NCBI GenBank assembly: GCA_009026175.1
Contig: WBTZ01000009.1
Span: 1 to 61,024, forward strand
Direction: 5' to 3'
Source: Zoogloea sp.
GTDB lineage: Bacteria; Pseudomonadota; Gammaproteobacteria; Burkholderiales; Rhodocyclaceae
Length of the DNA: 61,024 bases
Position numbers and translations under genes: made by a program. The number at the start of each line of letters is the position of its first letter. The first letter of the stretch is position 1. Below, in pieces: positions 53,816-61,024 of the stretch. The notes beneath the pieces were generated by a model. It was given only the letters and a program-made list of their open reading frames with translations. It was not told the DNA's origin and ran no database searches.

Positions 53816-54670
53816 GCTGCATACATCGCCCTGGATCATGCCGGCTTGGTCACCGCTTGGAACCAGGAGGCTGAGAACATTTTCGGGTGGTCTGCCTTGG
53901 AGGCAATGGGCCGGCCACTGGAAGAGCTCATCGTGCCCGCCAGCATGGCTGAGATGCACCGTGCTGGTCTGAGTCGATACCGAGCAAGCGGGGCAACCCC
54001 CATGCTTGATCAGCGCCTGGAGATCCCTGCTCGTCGCAAGGACGGTTCGACGCTCACGGTAGAGGTGCGCATCAAAGCCCTCGATATCGACGGACAGGCC
54101 GTATTCAGTGCCTTCCTGCACGACATCACAGAGAGGAAGGAGGCTGAAATCCGCCGGGAGCATGAAGTACGGCAGGATGCGCTAACGGGCTTGCTCAACC
54201 GGCGGGCGCTGACCGAGGTACTGCCGAGGGCGATGGCCAGGGCGGATCGCAGCGGGAAATACTTGGGCCTCCTGTTCCTCGACCTCGACGGATTCAAGGC
54301 GGTGAACGATCGTTTTGGGCACGAGGCCGGAGATCAGGTGCTATGCAGGGTGGCCGCCGCAATCAAGAACTGCATCCGCGAAACGGATTGTGCGGTCCGC
54401 TTTGCCGGGGATGAGTTTGCCGTGGTCTTGGAGGGACTGATGAGCGGCTACCCCGATGCTTTGCGAGTCGCCGAGAAGATCCTGGACGCTATTTCCGGCC
54501 CGCAGCACTTCCATGGTCAGAGCGTGGAGCTTGGTGCCAGTATTGGGGTGGTCGTCCACGCATCGGGAGAGGAGCGGTTGCCTGCTGCGTTGCTCAGAGA
54601 GGCAGATCACTGGATGTATCGAGCGAAACATGCCGGGAAGGGGTGTGTACTGTCTCCCTACCTTAAGTGA
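53811..54670 (+). pseudogene. 5'-truncated PAS-GGDEF diguanylate cyclase
   Basis: From about 53811 the plus frame gives a PAS domain (DAAYIALDHAGLVTAWNQEA, NIFGW; PAC end HDITERKEAE) and a GGDEF domain (DALTGLLNRRALTEVL, LLFLDLDGFKAVNDRFGHEAGD, FAGDEF). The AGDEF variant is catalytically acceptable in the family. Before 53811 the frame has no PAS-like sense, no start codon with a ribosome site is seen, and the DNA belongs to the remnant of another gene on the other strand. The gene has therefore lost its 5' end; expression from an internal start cannot be excluded. Confidence 0.65.
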
Positions 54671-55129
54671 TTAGGACGAACTACAGCGACATGGTGTGAA
54701 TCACCCCCGGTTTCCTGGACACCCTGTAGCCTCACCACTGAGGCAAATCGGAGGTGTTGATGCAAACGAAGAAGTCGCACCGTAGAAGCTGGCCGGCCCA
54801 TGGTGACCACCACGATGCCCCTGAGCACCTCCAGGCCGAGGGGGCACCAGTGCTATCGGGGAGCGGACGACGCTGACTTACGCGATAAGGTGCTTGCCAG
54901 ATGAATGCTTGCAGCAATCACCTCTCGCAAAGCAAACTTGCACCCGATGGCCCGCGTTGCCCCTCCACAGGCTGATAACTCCAGCTTTTTAGGAGCCGCG
55001 GTGCGGAAGTAATTCGATATTGAATGGTGTCAGAACTACGCCCGGACTCGCAGTGGGGAGTGTCTGCCCCCAGAGTTCTAGCAGAAGGATAGCCGGAAGC
55101 CTGCAGCACTTACCCAAAGCGCAACCAAC
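54671..55129. other. Gene-free stretch with possible IS3-type end
   Basis: No gene was recognised in these 459 bp. Bases 54690-54770 (CACCCCCGGTTTCCTGGACA, then GAGGTGTTGATG followed by a short basic frame) resemble the terminal repeat and orfA start of some IS3-family elements, but the frame stops at once and no other end is seen. It may be a decayed IS end. Confidence 0.3.
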
Positions 55130-56083
55130 GTGACCATCAGCCCCTCCACGCCAGACCTGGAGCACCTCGCCCAGCAACTCGAAGCCACAGGCAACTACAT
55201 GGTGCTGCGACGATTCGAGTCCTGTGACTGCTACAGTCCTCTCGACGGCAGTGATCCGAAGCCCCTTCCGCTCGCAATGGTCGTCGACACCGAGACGACC
55301 GGCCTGGATAGCACGACAGGGAAGATCATTGACCTCGGCTACGTACTGGCCGAGTTCAATCCGAAGACAGGTCTGGTACACCGCATTCTTGAGCGCTACA
55401 GCGGCTTCGAGGATCCGGGCTTCCCGATACCGCCGGAGATCACCGAGCTCACCGGAATCCATGACGAGGATGTCGCTGGCCAACGGCTCGACGACGCCAA
55501 GGTCGAAGCGGCGATCGCGCGGGCAGCGATCGTCATCGCTCATAACGCCCCTTTCGATCGCAGCTTTCTCGAGCGCCGTTTCCCGTCATTCCAGAGCAAG
55601 TGGTGGGCGTGCTCTCAAAGGGAAGCCCCGTGGTCTGAACTGAATACGGGTTCAGCCAAGCTGGAGTGGCTCGCGTACAAGCTCGGTGGTGTTTTTTACG
55701 GTGCGCACCGGGCCCTGATCGATGCGGAGGTCCTGCTCTTTCTTCTCACCAAGGAGGGGCTGAACGAACGCACGATTCTGTCCCACATTCTCGAGAGCAG
55801 CGGGCGAAGGACCTACTGTGTCTGGGCCGAAGGCGCGCCTTTTGAGATGAAGGACATCCTCAAGAAGGACAAGGGCTATGCCTGGAGCGATGGCTCCGCG
55901 CCAGAGAAACCCATCAAGGCCTGGTACAGGACCGGCGTGGTCGATCTCGAAGCCGAGCTCAGTATGCTGGGCAGAGATATCTACGGTCGCCCTACCCTCG
56001 TGACTGTTGATGTCCTGACCGGCAGAGAACGCTACACGTCCCGTTACCAGGCCCGCGAAAAGATGAAGGTCATCACCACTTGA
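55130..56083 (+). CDS. DEDDh 3'-5' exonuclease (DnaQ-like)
   Basis: A 317-aa protein. The exonuclease domain (about 45-215) has all motifs: Asp53 and Glu55 in VVDTETTGLD, Asp in HNAPFDRSFLE and the His-x4-Asp in AHRALIDAE. A C-terminal extension of about 100 residues (WAEGAPFEMKDILKKDKGY, AWYRTG) is not part of the core and occurs in phage-like or stand-alone members. The start is uncertain: GTG 55130 has no clear ribosome site. The stop is 5 nt before an inverted repeat and 58 nt before a CRISPR-like repeat array. Confidence 0.8.
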   Translation: MTISPSTPDLEHLAQQLEATGNYMVLRRFESCDCYSPLDGSDPKPLPLAMVVDTETTGLDSTTGKIIDLGYVLAEFNPKTGLVHRILERYSGFEDPGFPIPPEITELTGIHDEDVAGQRLDDAKVEAAIARAAIVIAHNAPFDRSFLERRFPSFQSKWWACSQREAPWSELNTGSAKLEWLAYKLGGVFYGAHRALIDAEVLLFLLTKEGLNERTILSHILESSGRRTYCVWAEGAPFEMKDILKKDKGYAWSDGSAPEKPIKAWYRTGVVDLEAELSMLGRDIYGRPTLVTVDVLTGRERYTSRYQAREKMKVITT

Positions 56084-56088
56084 TCAAA

Positions 56089-56129
56089 CGATAGCGAAGT
56101 CGCCCCCTGGGGACTGGCCCACGCTATCG
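56089..56129. repeat. Inverted repeat after the exonuclease gene
   Basis: CGATAGCG (56089-56096) and CGCTATCG (56122-56129) flank an inner hairpin of CCCC/GGGG and AGTC/GACT. It may end the exonuclease transcript. Its left half includes CGAAGTCGCCCC, shared with the array repeats, so it may also be a decayed repeat unit. Confidence 0.5.
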
Positions 56130-56140
56130 GACACACATTT

Positions 56141-56325
56141 CGGGCTTCAACGAAGTCGCCCTTCACAGAGCGAGTGTCACCCGATGCAGTTCCAGCTTTA
56201 CCCGGGCTATGGCGGGCTTCAACGAAGTCGCCCCTCACGGAGCGAGTGTCACTCACGCAGCCCGGGGATGCCTTTCCAGATGATCCGGGCTTCAACGAAG
56301 TCGCCCCTCACGGAGCGAGTGTCAC
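56141..56325. CRISPR. Three-repeat CRISPR-like array without cas genes
   Basis: Three 40-bp repeats lie at 56141-56180, 56213-56252 and 56286-56325, separated by unique spacers of 32 and 33 bp (or 37-bp repeats with 35-36 bp spacers if the shared CGG is counted as spacer). Repeats 2 and 3 are identical; repeat 1 differs at two positions. The repeat contains CTTCAACGAAG and a near-hairpin CGCCCC..GGAGCG. Regular size and spacing fit a small CRISPR array. No cas gene is in the window, so an unrelated spaced repeat is possible. A lone related copy lies at 59136. Confidence 0.45.
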
Positions 56326-56509
56326 CATGCAGTAGAAACCGATTGATTTCGTTGCCGTATTTCCGGGCAGTGTGCGAACCCAACACAAGCACCTATCCAA
56401 ATGAGCCATCGGGCTCCCGCCGCATAGCAAACTCAATGTGCCCACTCACGTGCGAACCTCCCGGTATGGCGCCGTCCGCTTGGGGTTCGCTCCAGCCAAT
56501 TTAGGCCCA

Positions 56510-56860
56510 TCAACTACCGAACCAGATTGTCCGTCTTTTTGCCCCACCCGGATTCAGAAGCTCCACCACGATGTGGCCATGCCGTGGGGTGATGCTGCGA
56601 TCCACCACCAGGATGCGTCCATGGAAGACTTCAGCACGTTGCACCGATTCGCCCTGCACATGGAAGAAGAAGGTCGACACAGGGTTGCGGACTAGGTAAT
56701 CGTTGATGTCCAGACGGCGGTCTGCGTAGTCCTCGGCGGGCGATGGAAGGCCAGCCGAGATGGGCGTCAAACCGAGGGGGGAGGTCTGCTTCAGCGCATC
56801 CGCGAAGGGAAGCCAGTGACCGGGGAAATCCTCTGGTGCGGGAAGATCGGCATGGTTCAT
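56510..56860 (-). pseudogene. umuD: Truncated umuD under SOS control
   Basis: From ATG 56860 a 116-aa frame has UmuD features: PLGLTPISAGLPSPAEDY (the cleavage-site region), DINDYLVRNPVSTFFFHVQGES with the likely catalytic Ser in GESV, and RILVVDRSITPRHGHIVVELLN. After this the normal stretch with the catalytic Lys and about 40 further residues is replaced by GGAKRRTIWFGS and a stop. UmuD proteins are about 140 aa, so this one is probably inactive. No umuC follows. A perfect LexA box precedes it. Confidence 0.75.
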
Positions 56861-56879
56861 GGTGGCGACACGGTTAAAA

Positions 56880-56895
56880 CTGTAAATACATACAG
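56880..56895. promoter_or_regulatory. LexA (SOS) box
   Basis: CTGT-N8-ACAG with an AT-rich centre (CTGTAAATACATACAG) matches the SOS box exactly. It ends 20 bp from the umuD start, the expected place for LexA repression. Confidence 0.85.
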
Positions 56896-57193
56896 AAATC
56901 CTCAAGTCGTCAAAATACCGGTGCCTCCCGCCAATGAACTGCGTCACAGACCTCCTATGAGCAAGGCCGTAGGATGCAGTCTCTCGATCAACAGCTAGGA
57001 CTCCATGGGACCGATCTCTGAACTCTCGACTACAGCCATGTGGCGCGCCACCACCGTCACCGGAGAGACTCAGGTCTTCCACCTGAAGCTCATCGCACTC
57101 GACTGGGCGGGGCCGGGAGGCATCGTTAAAAAGGCGGACGACCTGCGGACGGGCCTATCCACAAAATCTGTGGGTAACTCCTTGGACAACGCG
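56896..57193. other. Gene-free stretch between umuD and cupin-HTH gene
   Basis: These 298 bp show no recognised gene. A short plus-strand frame starting at 57005 has no ribosome site or known similarity. The stretch is less GC-rich than the neighbourhood and looks like recombined debris. Confidence 0.4.
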
Positions 57194-58168
57194 CTACAGC
57201 CCACGCCCTGACCGGGATGGGGACGCCTGCACAGAAAACAGGCGCCCTCCCCTCAGCTCCTCGGCATGCCTCAGGGCCCTCGGCTCGGGCCAGAAGGCCA
57301 CGCGAAGGGCTACCGCGGCCGAGGGAGGTATCTCTCGCCCTTGCTCGTACCTGGCCCCGCCAGACTGCGACACCCCAATCGCCCCCCAGAAGACCGTCTG
57401 CGTAAGGCCCAGCGCAGTCCGCTGCGCCGCAAAATCACGCCCGGTGCTCCACTTCTCGATGGAGAACGCCGAGACGGTCGATCGCTGCAGATCGTTGAAC
57501 GGGGCCCTAAGCTCGGCGACCACGGCAAGCAGCGCGGCCTCCGGCACGTAGGCAAGCCGCACGAGAATCTGAACGGGGTTCGGTATCGAATGGCCGCTCT
57601 CGTAACGGCTCCCCGCGCTCTGCAGGACGCCGACACGGCCCCAGAAATCGGTTTGGGAAAGCCCGAGGTGGATTCGAAACGCCCAGATCGCTCGCCCTGA
57701 GCCTGCGCCGTCCCGCGGTACCAGGAATGCAGCTGCATTGTCCTGGGCAAGCTCTTGCCCTTCCCGGTGAGGCTCGGCCTCAAGCAGCTCGGTGTCCTCG
57801 TGGGAGTACGCCGGAGAGCAGCAGCACAGGATCCTGAGCTGGCCAGCCTCGCTGGCTTGGATGCAGTGCGGGGTGCCCGGCAGGATCAGCACGGTGTCAC
57901 CCACCTCAACCTTGAAGGTCCTCCCGTCCAGGGTCATCATCCCTTCCCCCTCGGTCACGTGGTAGAGCTCCTCCGTGACATGGTGCCGGTGCAGCACCGT
58001 GCGGGTTCCGGCCGGCACGATGGCCTCGGCCAGGCTCTGAGCCTTGTTCCTATGTGTCCCCGGGTGCATCAGCTCCCGGATGATGCTCTGGTCCTTGGTG
58101 ACATAGGGCTTCACCGCCGCATAAGGCTGCACCAGGGATGAAGATCGCCGCTTGCGAGAAATGGACAT
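57194..58168 (-). CDS. Cupin protein with two C-terminal HTH-like domains
   Basis: A 324-aa protein. Residues about 25-125 form a cupin (VLHRHHVTEELYHVTEGEG with metal-binding His/Glu, GDTVLILPGTPHCI). Two homologous helix-turn-helix-like modules follow (about 158-220 and 242-305), each with LGLxQTxFWGxxGVxQSxGxRYExGxxIP and a Leu-rich end. Single modules of this type occur in small XRE-like regulators. The fusion of a mannose-6-phosphate-isomerase-like cupin with two tandem modules is unusual; it could be a ligand-sensing regulator with DNA-binding built as an internal dimer. No obvious target nearby. Confidence 0.7.
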   Translation of the reverse strand: MSISRKRRSSSLVQPYAAVKPYVTKDQSIIRELMHPGTHRNKAQSLAEAIVPAGTRTVLHRHHVTEELYHVTEGEGMMTLDGRTFKVEVGDTVLILPGTPHCIQASEAGQLRILCCCSPAYSHEDTELLEAEPHREGQELAQDNAAAFLVPRDGAGSGRAIWAFRIHLGLSQTDFWGRVGVLQSAGSRYESGHSIPNPVQILVRLAYVPEAALLAVVAELRAPFNDLQRSTVSAFSIEKWSTGRDFAAQRTALGLTQTVFWGAIGVSQSGGARYEQGREIPPSAAVALRVAFWPEPRALRHAEELRGGRLFSVQASPSRSGRGL

Positions 58169-58195
58169 GGCTACCTCGATTGATCGTTGGGCAAA

Positions 58196-58990
58196 CTACC
58201 TGCAGGCGCTCTTGAGGACCGCGGGGTCCGTCACAAACGGATTGCCCGCCCCCTGCCACCGGACAATGCGCAGGTCTCGCGTGCGCTCCCAGTCGTCGAC
58301 AGGGTAGGTCTTTGCCCAGGCGCACATCAGCTTCTTGTCCTTCGCGCTCAGGGCAAGCTTGTAGGTCTGGGACATGTAGAGGGTGATGCGCGCCAGGCGG
58401 CCCCGCACTTCCGGTCGGGGTTGAACGCTTTTCGCTTTGAAGTCCACCACCGTGGCGCAGGAGCCATACATCGGGGACGGCTCGGGGGAGAGCACGCCAT
58501 AGGCGAAGTTGTTCCGGTCGCCGTTGATCTCCCCGATCGCCGGCACCAGGTTGTTCAGGTCGCCCTCGGCCAGCTGGAACACGGGATCGTTCTCCGTGCA
58601 GTCCTTGCGGCCGCCGGCCTGCCAGCACTGCCGCTGGTGGCCGATCACCCAGGCCGGTACGACATGCTCCCACTCGATGCGACCCGCGCGGATCGCGTTC
58701 TTTCTGGGCTTGGCGTCACAGGAGGAAAGGTGCACGACAGTACCGATGTACTTGCAACCGCAGTAGATGTCCTCCTCCAGGCCGGCAAAGACGGCCGGCA
58801 GCACCTTCTTGGCGTTGGCGAAGTTGCGGGGGCCGACCTCGTGCTTGCTGTTGACCTGGGCGGCCACCGGCGGCGCGGGCTGGGGGACAGGCTGCTGGGG
58901 AGCGGATCGCTCCGAAACGATGGCTGGGCTGGGGTGGAACGTGCTGCAGCCGGCAAGGGTGCCGGCAACGATCAGGATGACAAGGCGCAT
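58196..58990 (-). CDS. Endonuclease I family lipoprotein
   Basis: A 264-aa protein with lipobox LAGC near residue 15, a Pro-rich linker (about 30-45) and an EndA/NucM-type nuclease domain. The beta-beta-alpha metal motif is EWEHVVPAW, followed by LAEGDLNNLVPAIGEINGDRNN with the conserved Asn residues. Cysteines (YCGCKY, C in DCTEND) may form disulfides. It should be a secreted or outer-membrane nuclease degrading DNA for nutrition or defence. It is 27 nt upstream of the cupin-HTH gene. Confidence 0.85.
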   Translation of the reverse strand: MRLVILIVAGTLAGCSTFHPSPAIVSERSAPQQPVPQPAPPVAAQVNSKHEVGPRNFANAKKVLPAVFAGLEEDIYCGCKYIGTVVHLSSCDAKPRKNAIRAGRIEWEHVVPAWVIGHQRQCWQAGGRKDCTENDPVFQLAEGDLNNLVPAIGEINGDRNNFAYGVLSPEPSPMYGSCATVVDFKAKSVQPRPEVRGRLARITLYMSQTYKLALSAKDKKLMCAWAKTYPVDDWERTRDLRIVRWQGAGNPFVTDPAVLKSACR

Positions 58991-59135
58991 TGCCGATATT
59001 CTAACGGCGTACCCGCTCGTAGAATCATCGGAAATTGCAACGGATTCTTAGTGCCCAAGTAGTGCAGCCCCGCAAGATGAGTACGCGATGCTCGGCGTCT
59101 CCGCCTCTCTGATCAGCTCTTCACACCGCCAGGGT

Positions 59136-59172
59136 GCTCAAACGAAGTCGCTCCTAACGGAGCGAGTGTCAC
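59136..59172. repeat. Isolated copy of the CRISPR-like repeat
   Basis: GCTCAAACGAAGTCG then CTCCTAACGGAGCGAGTGTCAC differs from the array repeat at about four positions. Two of the changes turn the inner arms into a perfect CGCTCC/GGAGCG hairpin. It lies 2.8 kb from the array, beside the IS21 element. Confidence 0.6.
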
Positions 59173-59215
59173 TTCGGCGTCTGCAGATTTCGGACGTTCG
59201 TGCTCACACCGTTCG

Positions 59216-59260
59216 GTTGGACGTGATCAGTAGCTTAAACCGCTATTGATCACGTCCAAC
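59216..59260. repeat. 14-bp perfect inverted repeat
   Basis: GTTGGACGTGATCA (59216-59229) and TGATCACGTCCAAC (59247-59260) pair exactly around a 17-nt loop. It may be a terminator, a protein site or part of the IS21 end. Confidence 0.6.
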
Positions 59261-59332
59261 GGTGGTCATGAACGCTGGTCCGGTATCGTGACCACGGCAA
59301 CCGGCTACCTGCGCACTCTTACGGTACCGTGC

Positions 59333-60085
59333 TCACGCCTCCTCCAGTCGTTTGCGTGCATTCAGTTTGCGCATCGACTCCCCCTTTAGCGTGAGGCAAT
59401 GCGATTGATGAACAACACGATCCAGGATGGCATCGGCAAGGGTTTTATCTGGAAAAAAATCATGCCACTGAGTCGTTGGATACTGACTTGTAATTAACAA
59501 TGATCCAGTTCGGACCCGATGGTCGATCACATCCAGAAGTACTTGGGATATCGGCGAGGTGAGATTACCCAAACCAAAATCGTCAATAATGAGAAGTGAC
59601 GGCCTTTCTAAACTCACTTTCAGTTTTGCTAAGGATCCGTCGAGAGATGAAGTAGATATAGCTTCATACAAATCGCTTGCACGATAGAACATCACGGGGA
59701 GTCGAAGGCGGCAAGCTTGATTTCCGAATGCGCTGGCGAGCCAAGTCTTTCCTACTCCAGTTGCACCGAGAATGATAACGTTTAGCTGCCTTTTAATCCA
59801 TTCGCAGCTTGATAGATTTGCGACAATCTGCTTTTCGAGACCTCTATCTGGCCTAAATTCAATATCCTCCAGTGATGCACGATCCGGCAATGCCGCATCC
59901 CTGATCAGACGCTTGAGTTTTCTCGACTCTCTTTCGTTCTGTTCTTGGTCGACGAGCATTGCTAAGCGCTCGTCAAATCCAAATTCATGAAGCTTGGGCT
60001 GTTGGAGCTGATTCTCGTAAGCCTCCGCCATGGTTGTCAGCCGTAACGCCCGAAGTTGAGTCAAGGTACGGTTTGCGATACTCAT
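59333..60085 (-). CDS. istB: IstB, ATP-binding helper of IS21 transposition
   Basis: A 250-aa AAA+ protein with Walker A GATGVGKT, Walker B LLIIDDFG and the IstB N-terminal helical domain. IstB regulates target choice and assists the IstA transposase. Its start overlaps the istA stop by 4 nt, the arrangement normal for IS21. It looks complete. Confidence 0.92.
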   Translation of the reverse strand: MSIANRTLTQLRALRLTTMAEAYENQLQQPKLHEFGFDERLAMLVDQEQNERESRKLKRLIRDAALPDRASLEDIEFRPDRGLEKQIVANLSSCEWIKRQLNVIILGATGVGKTWLASAFGNQACRLRLPVMFYRASDLYEAISTSSLDGSLAKLKVSLERPSLLIIDDFGLGNLTSPISQVLLDVIDHRVRTGSLLITSQYPTTQWHDFFPDKTLADAILDRVVHQSHCLTLKGESMRKLNARKRLEEA

Positions 60086-60899
60086 GAATCGACTCCAAAA
60101 TAATCAGCCCCACGAACGTTTTCGTGCGTAGCACGAACAGTGGTCGAATTAGCCTCAGCAATGGCATGAGCCTGCTTATCTGCTGATTGCTTCAGAATGG
60201 ACTCGATATTCCGGAGCGCGGTCATGTTGAGCGAGAGGGCATAGATACACACCTCTTCAATACGCGATTCTCCATACGCATGGGCGAGGCTTCGAATCCG
60301 ACGCGCAGTTTTAAGTCCATTCGTCCTGTCTTTGCGAGTTTCCAAATGGTGATTAATCATTTCCTCGGTTTTCCCACCTACGGATTGCGCCCAGTCCATG
60401 AGAGCCTTCGGTTCCCCCTCCAATACGCGCAAATGAGCGGTCGGCCGATGCTCGTCATGCGTGGAGTTTCTGCCTGGCTCCGTGATCAAGCTGTGAAGCG
60501 CAACCCTTTTATTTTTGTGCATGATTTCGAGCATCGTTGCGGTGTACCTCAAATCTACGCGCTCACCGCGCAAGGTATGAGGTACCGAGTAGAAGCACTT
60601 ACCATGCTCGACGTGATAGTCATCCCCTACCCTTACTTTGTAACGCCAATCACAGATTTCGTAGGGAGATTCGGGCAATGGTTTTAGTGCCTTTTGCTCG
60701 ACAGATTCAAATCTTTCAAGTCGAGAACCCTGGATTTTCTTGAATTTGTGGCCATTGAGGCGATCCATACCCTTACGGAGTTCTAAATTCAGCTCTTCAA
60801 GGGAAAAAAACACCCGATTACGAAGAGGGAAGAGTATTCCCATCTGAATGATTTTTACGGCGACCTCTGCCTTGGCCTTGTGCTTGGGTTTGCGCACTG
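60082..60899 (-). pseudogene. istA: IstA transposase, 5'-truncated
   Basis: The frame begins at the junction (GTG 60897 is not a natural start) with RKPKHKAKAEVAV, which in full IstA contains the last catalytic Glu of the DDE set. About 270 C-terminal residues remain of the usual 400-500; the helix-turn-helix and the first two catalytic Asp residues are gone. An in-frame TAG at 60907 and IS3-type sequence lie just upstream. Confidence 0.85.
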
Positions 60900-61024
60900 A
60901 GGTGCCCTACGTTTTCCGCCTTCCAACCGGTCGCCCTTATGCTGCCTTTTCTTGCTGATTCTGTCGTTCGATCCAGTTCTGCAAGAACGTGGTCGGGGAC
61001 AGGTATCCCAGGGTGGAGTGGCGG
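60900..61024 (-). mobile_element. 3' end of an IS3-family element
   Basis: On the minus strand a frame entering from the window edge (first full codon at 61023) reads RHSTLGYLSPTTFLQNWIERQ and stops at 60937-60939. RHSxLGYLSPxxF is the C-terminal signature of IS3-family OrfB transposases. The bases after the stop to about 60900 should be its terminal repeat. It appears inserted into, or recombined with, istA. Confidence 0.8.

Larger units (their letters stand above)
58991..59332. other. Boundary stretch between endA and the IS21 element
   Basis: These 342 bp carry no recognised gene. They hold a lone copy of the array repeat (59136-59172), a 14-bp inverted repeat (59216-59260) and probably the left end of the IS21-family element. 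A duplicated GTGCTCAC octamer (near 59200 and 59329) may belong to the IS end repeats. Confidence 0.4.
59333..60899 (-). mobile_element. IS21-family insertion sequence, truncated
   Basis: It carries istB and the 3' half of istA, in the usual overlapping order, in DNA of clearly lower GC than the rest of the window. The istA side is cut by another element at about 60900. The terminal repeat on the istB side was not pinned down. Confidence 0.85.

Noticed and set aside
54693-54770. Possible IS3-type element end
   Set aside because: Only a short resemblance to terminal repeats from memory, with no second end or transposase; kept as a low-confidence note in the intergenic entry rather than as a mobile element.
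56044-56295. Minus-strand frame through the array encoding repeated DTRSVRGDFVEAR peptides
   Set aside because: The peptide repeats arise only because the 40-bp repeats happen to stay nearly in frame; no start site or similarity supports a gene.
57005-57211. Plus-strand frame of 68 codons
   Set aside because: No ribosome site, runs into the convergent cupin-HTH gene, and no recognisable domain.

Overview
The window is high-GC DNA from a Gram-negative bacterium, most likely a betaproteobacterium of the Rhodocyclales type (relatives of Thauera, Azospira, Zoogloea or Accumulibacter). That placement is an inference from gene content: a class I PHA synthase, tandem universal stress proteins, KdpFABC with KdpDE, TorF-type porin, twin-arginine BMP binding protein and GtrA/GT39 envelope genes. 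No rRNA or tRNA gene was seen. The last 2 kb is clearly lower in GC and carries insertion sequences.

Layout. 1-465 is a nested palindromic and tandem repeat block. 0.46-16.7 kb is a potassium/stress island: two tandem-domain universal stress proteins, a YbaL/Kef-type antiporter, then a long minus-strand kdp cluster. Read in transcription order the cluster is a 30-aa membrane peptide, kdpF, kdpA, kdpB, kdpC, a TorF-like porin, a ptsN paralogue, three small ORFs (one frameshifted), a CorA-like GMN transporter, kdpD and kdpE. A TTTACA direct repeat upstream is a candidate KdpE site. 16.7-20.1 kb holds a MocR regulator divergent from a ferredoxin-type reductase and an M24 peptidase-like protein. 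20.2-21.9 kb is a manganese module: yybP-ykoY riboswitch, GDT1/UPF0016 exporter and a CDF transporter.

21.9-30.7 kb is a tight nine-gene minus-strand operon: allophanate-hydrolase-like amidase, BMP binding protein, two permeases, isochorismatase-family hydrolase, double ABC ATPase, second isochorismatase-family hydrolase, HpxZ/AtzH-like protein and a GntR repressor. It looks like import and breakdown of a ureido or biuret-like nitrogen compound. 30.8-38.1 kb holds envelope sugar genes, two secreted proteins of unknown role, a solute-binding-like protein, a PAS-GGDEF-EAL protein and a TrhA-family membrane protein. 38.4-47.2 kb has a class I PHA synthase, an alpha/beta hydrolase with a 41-aa upstream ORF, a fatty-acid-hydroxylase-like protein, stress-type periplasmic proteins (PRC barrel, glycine zipper, SylF), an SbmA-like ABC exporter/importer and a chimeric flavodoxin pseudogene. 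47.5-51.4 kb is a lipid-linked glycan modification cluster (GtrA, GT2, ChbG/HpnK, GT39).

51.5-61.0 kb is an accessory, scarred region: MFS and DUF486 genes, two genes that have lost their 5' ends at one junction, a DEDDh exonuclease followed by a three-repeat CRISPR-like array without cas genes, a truncated umuD under a perfect LexA box, an unusual cupin-HTH-HTH protein, endonuclease I, an isolated copy of the array repeat, an IS21-family element with truncated istA, and the edge of an IS3-family element.
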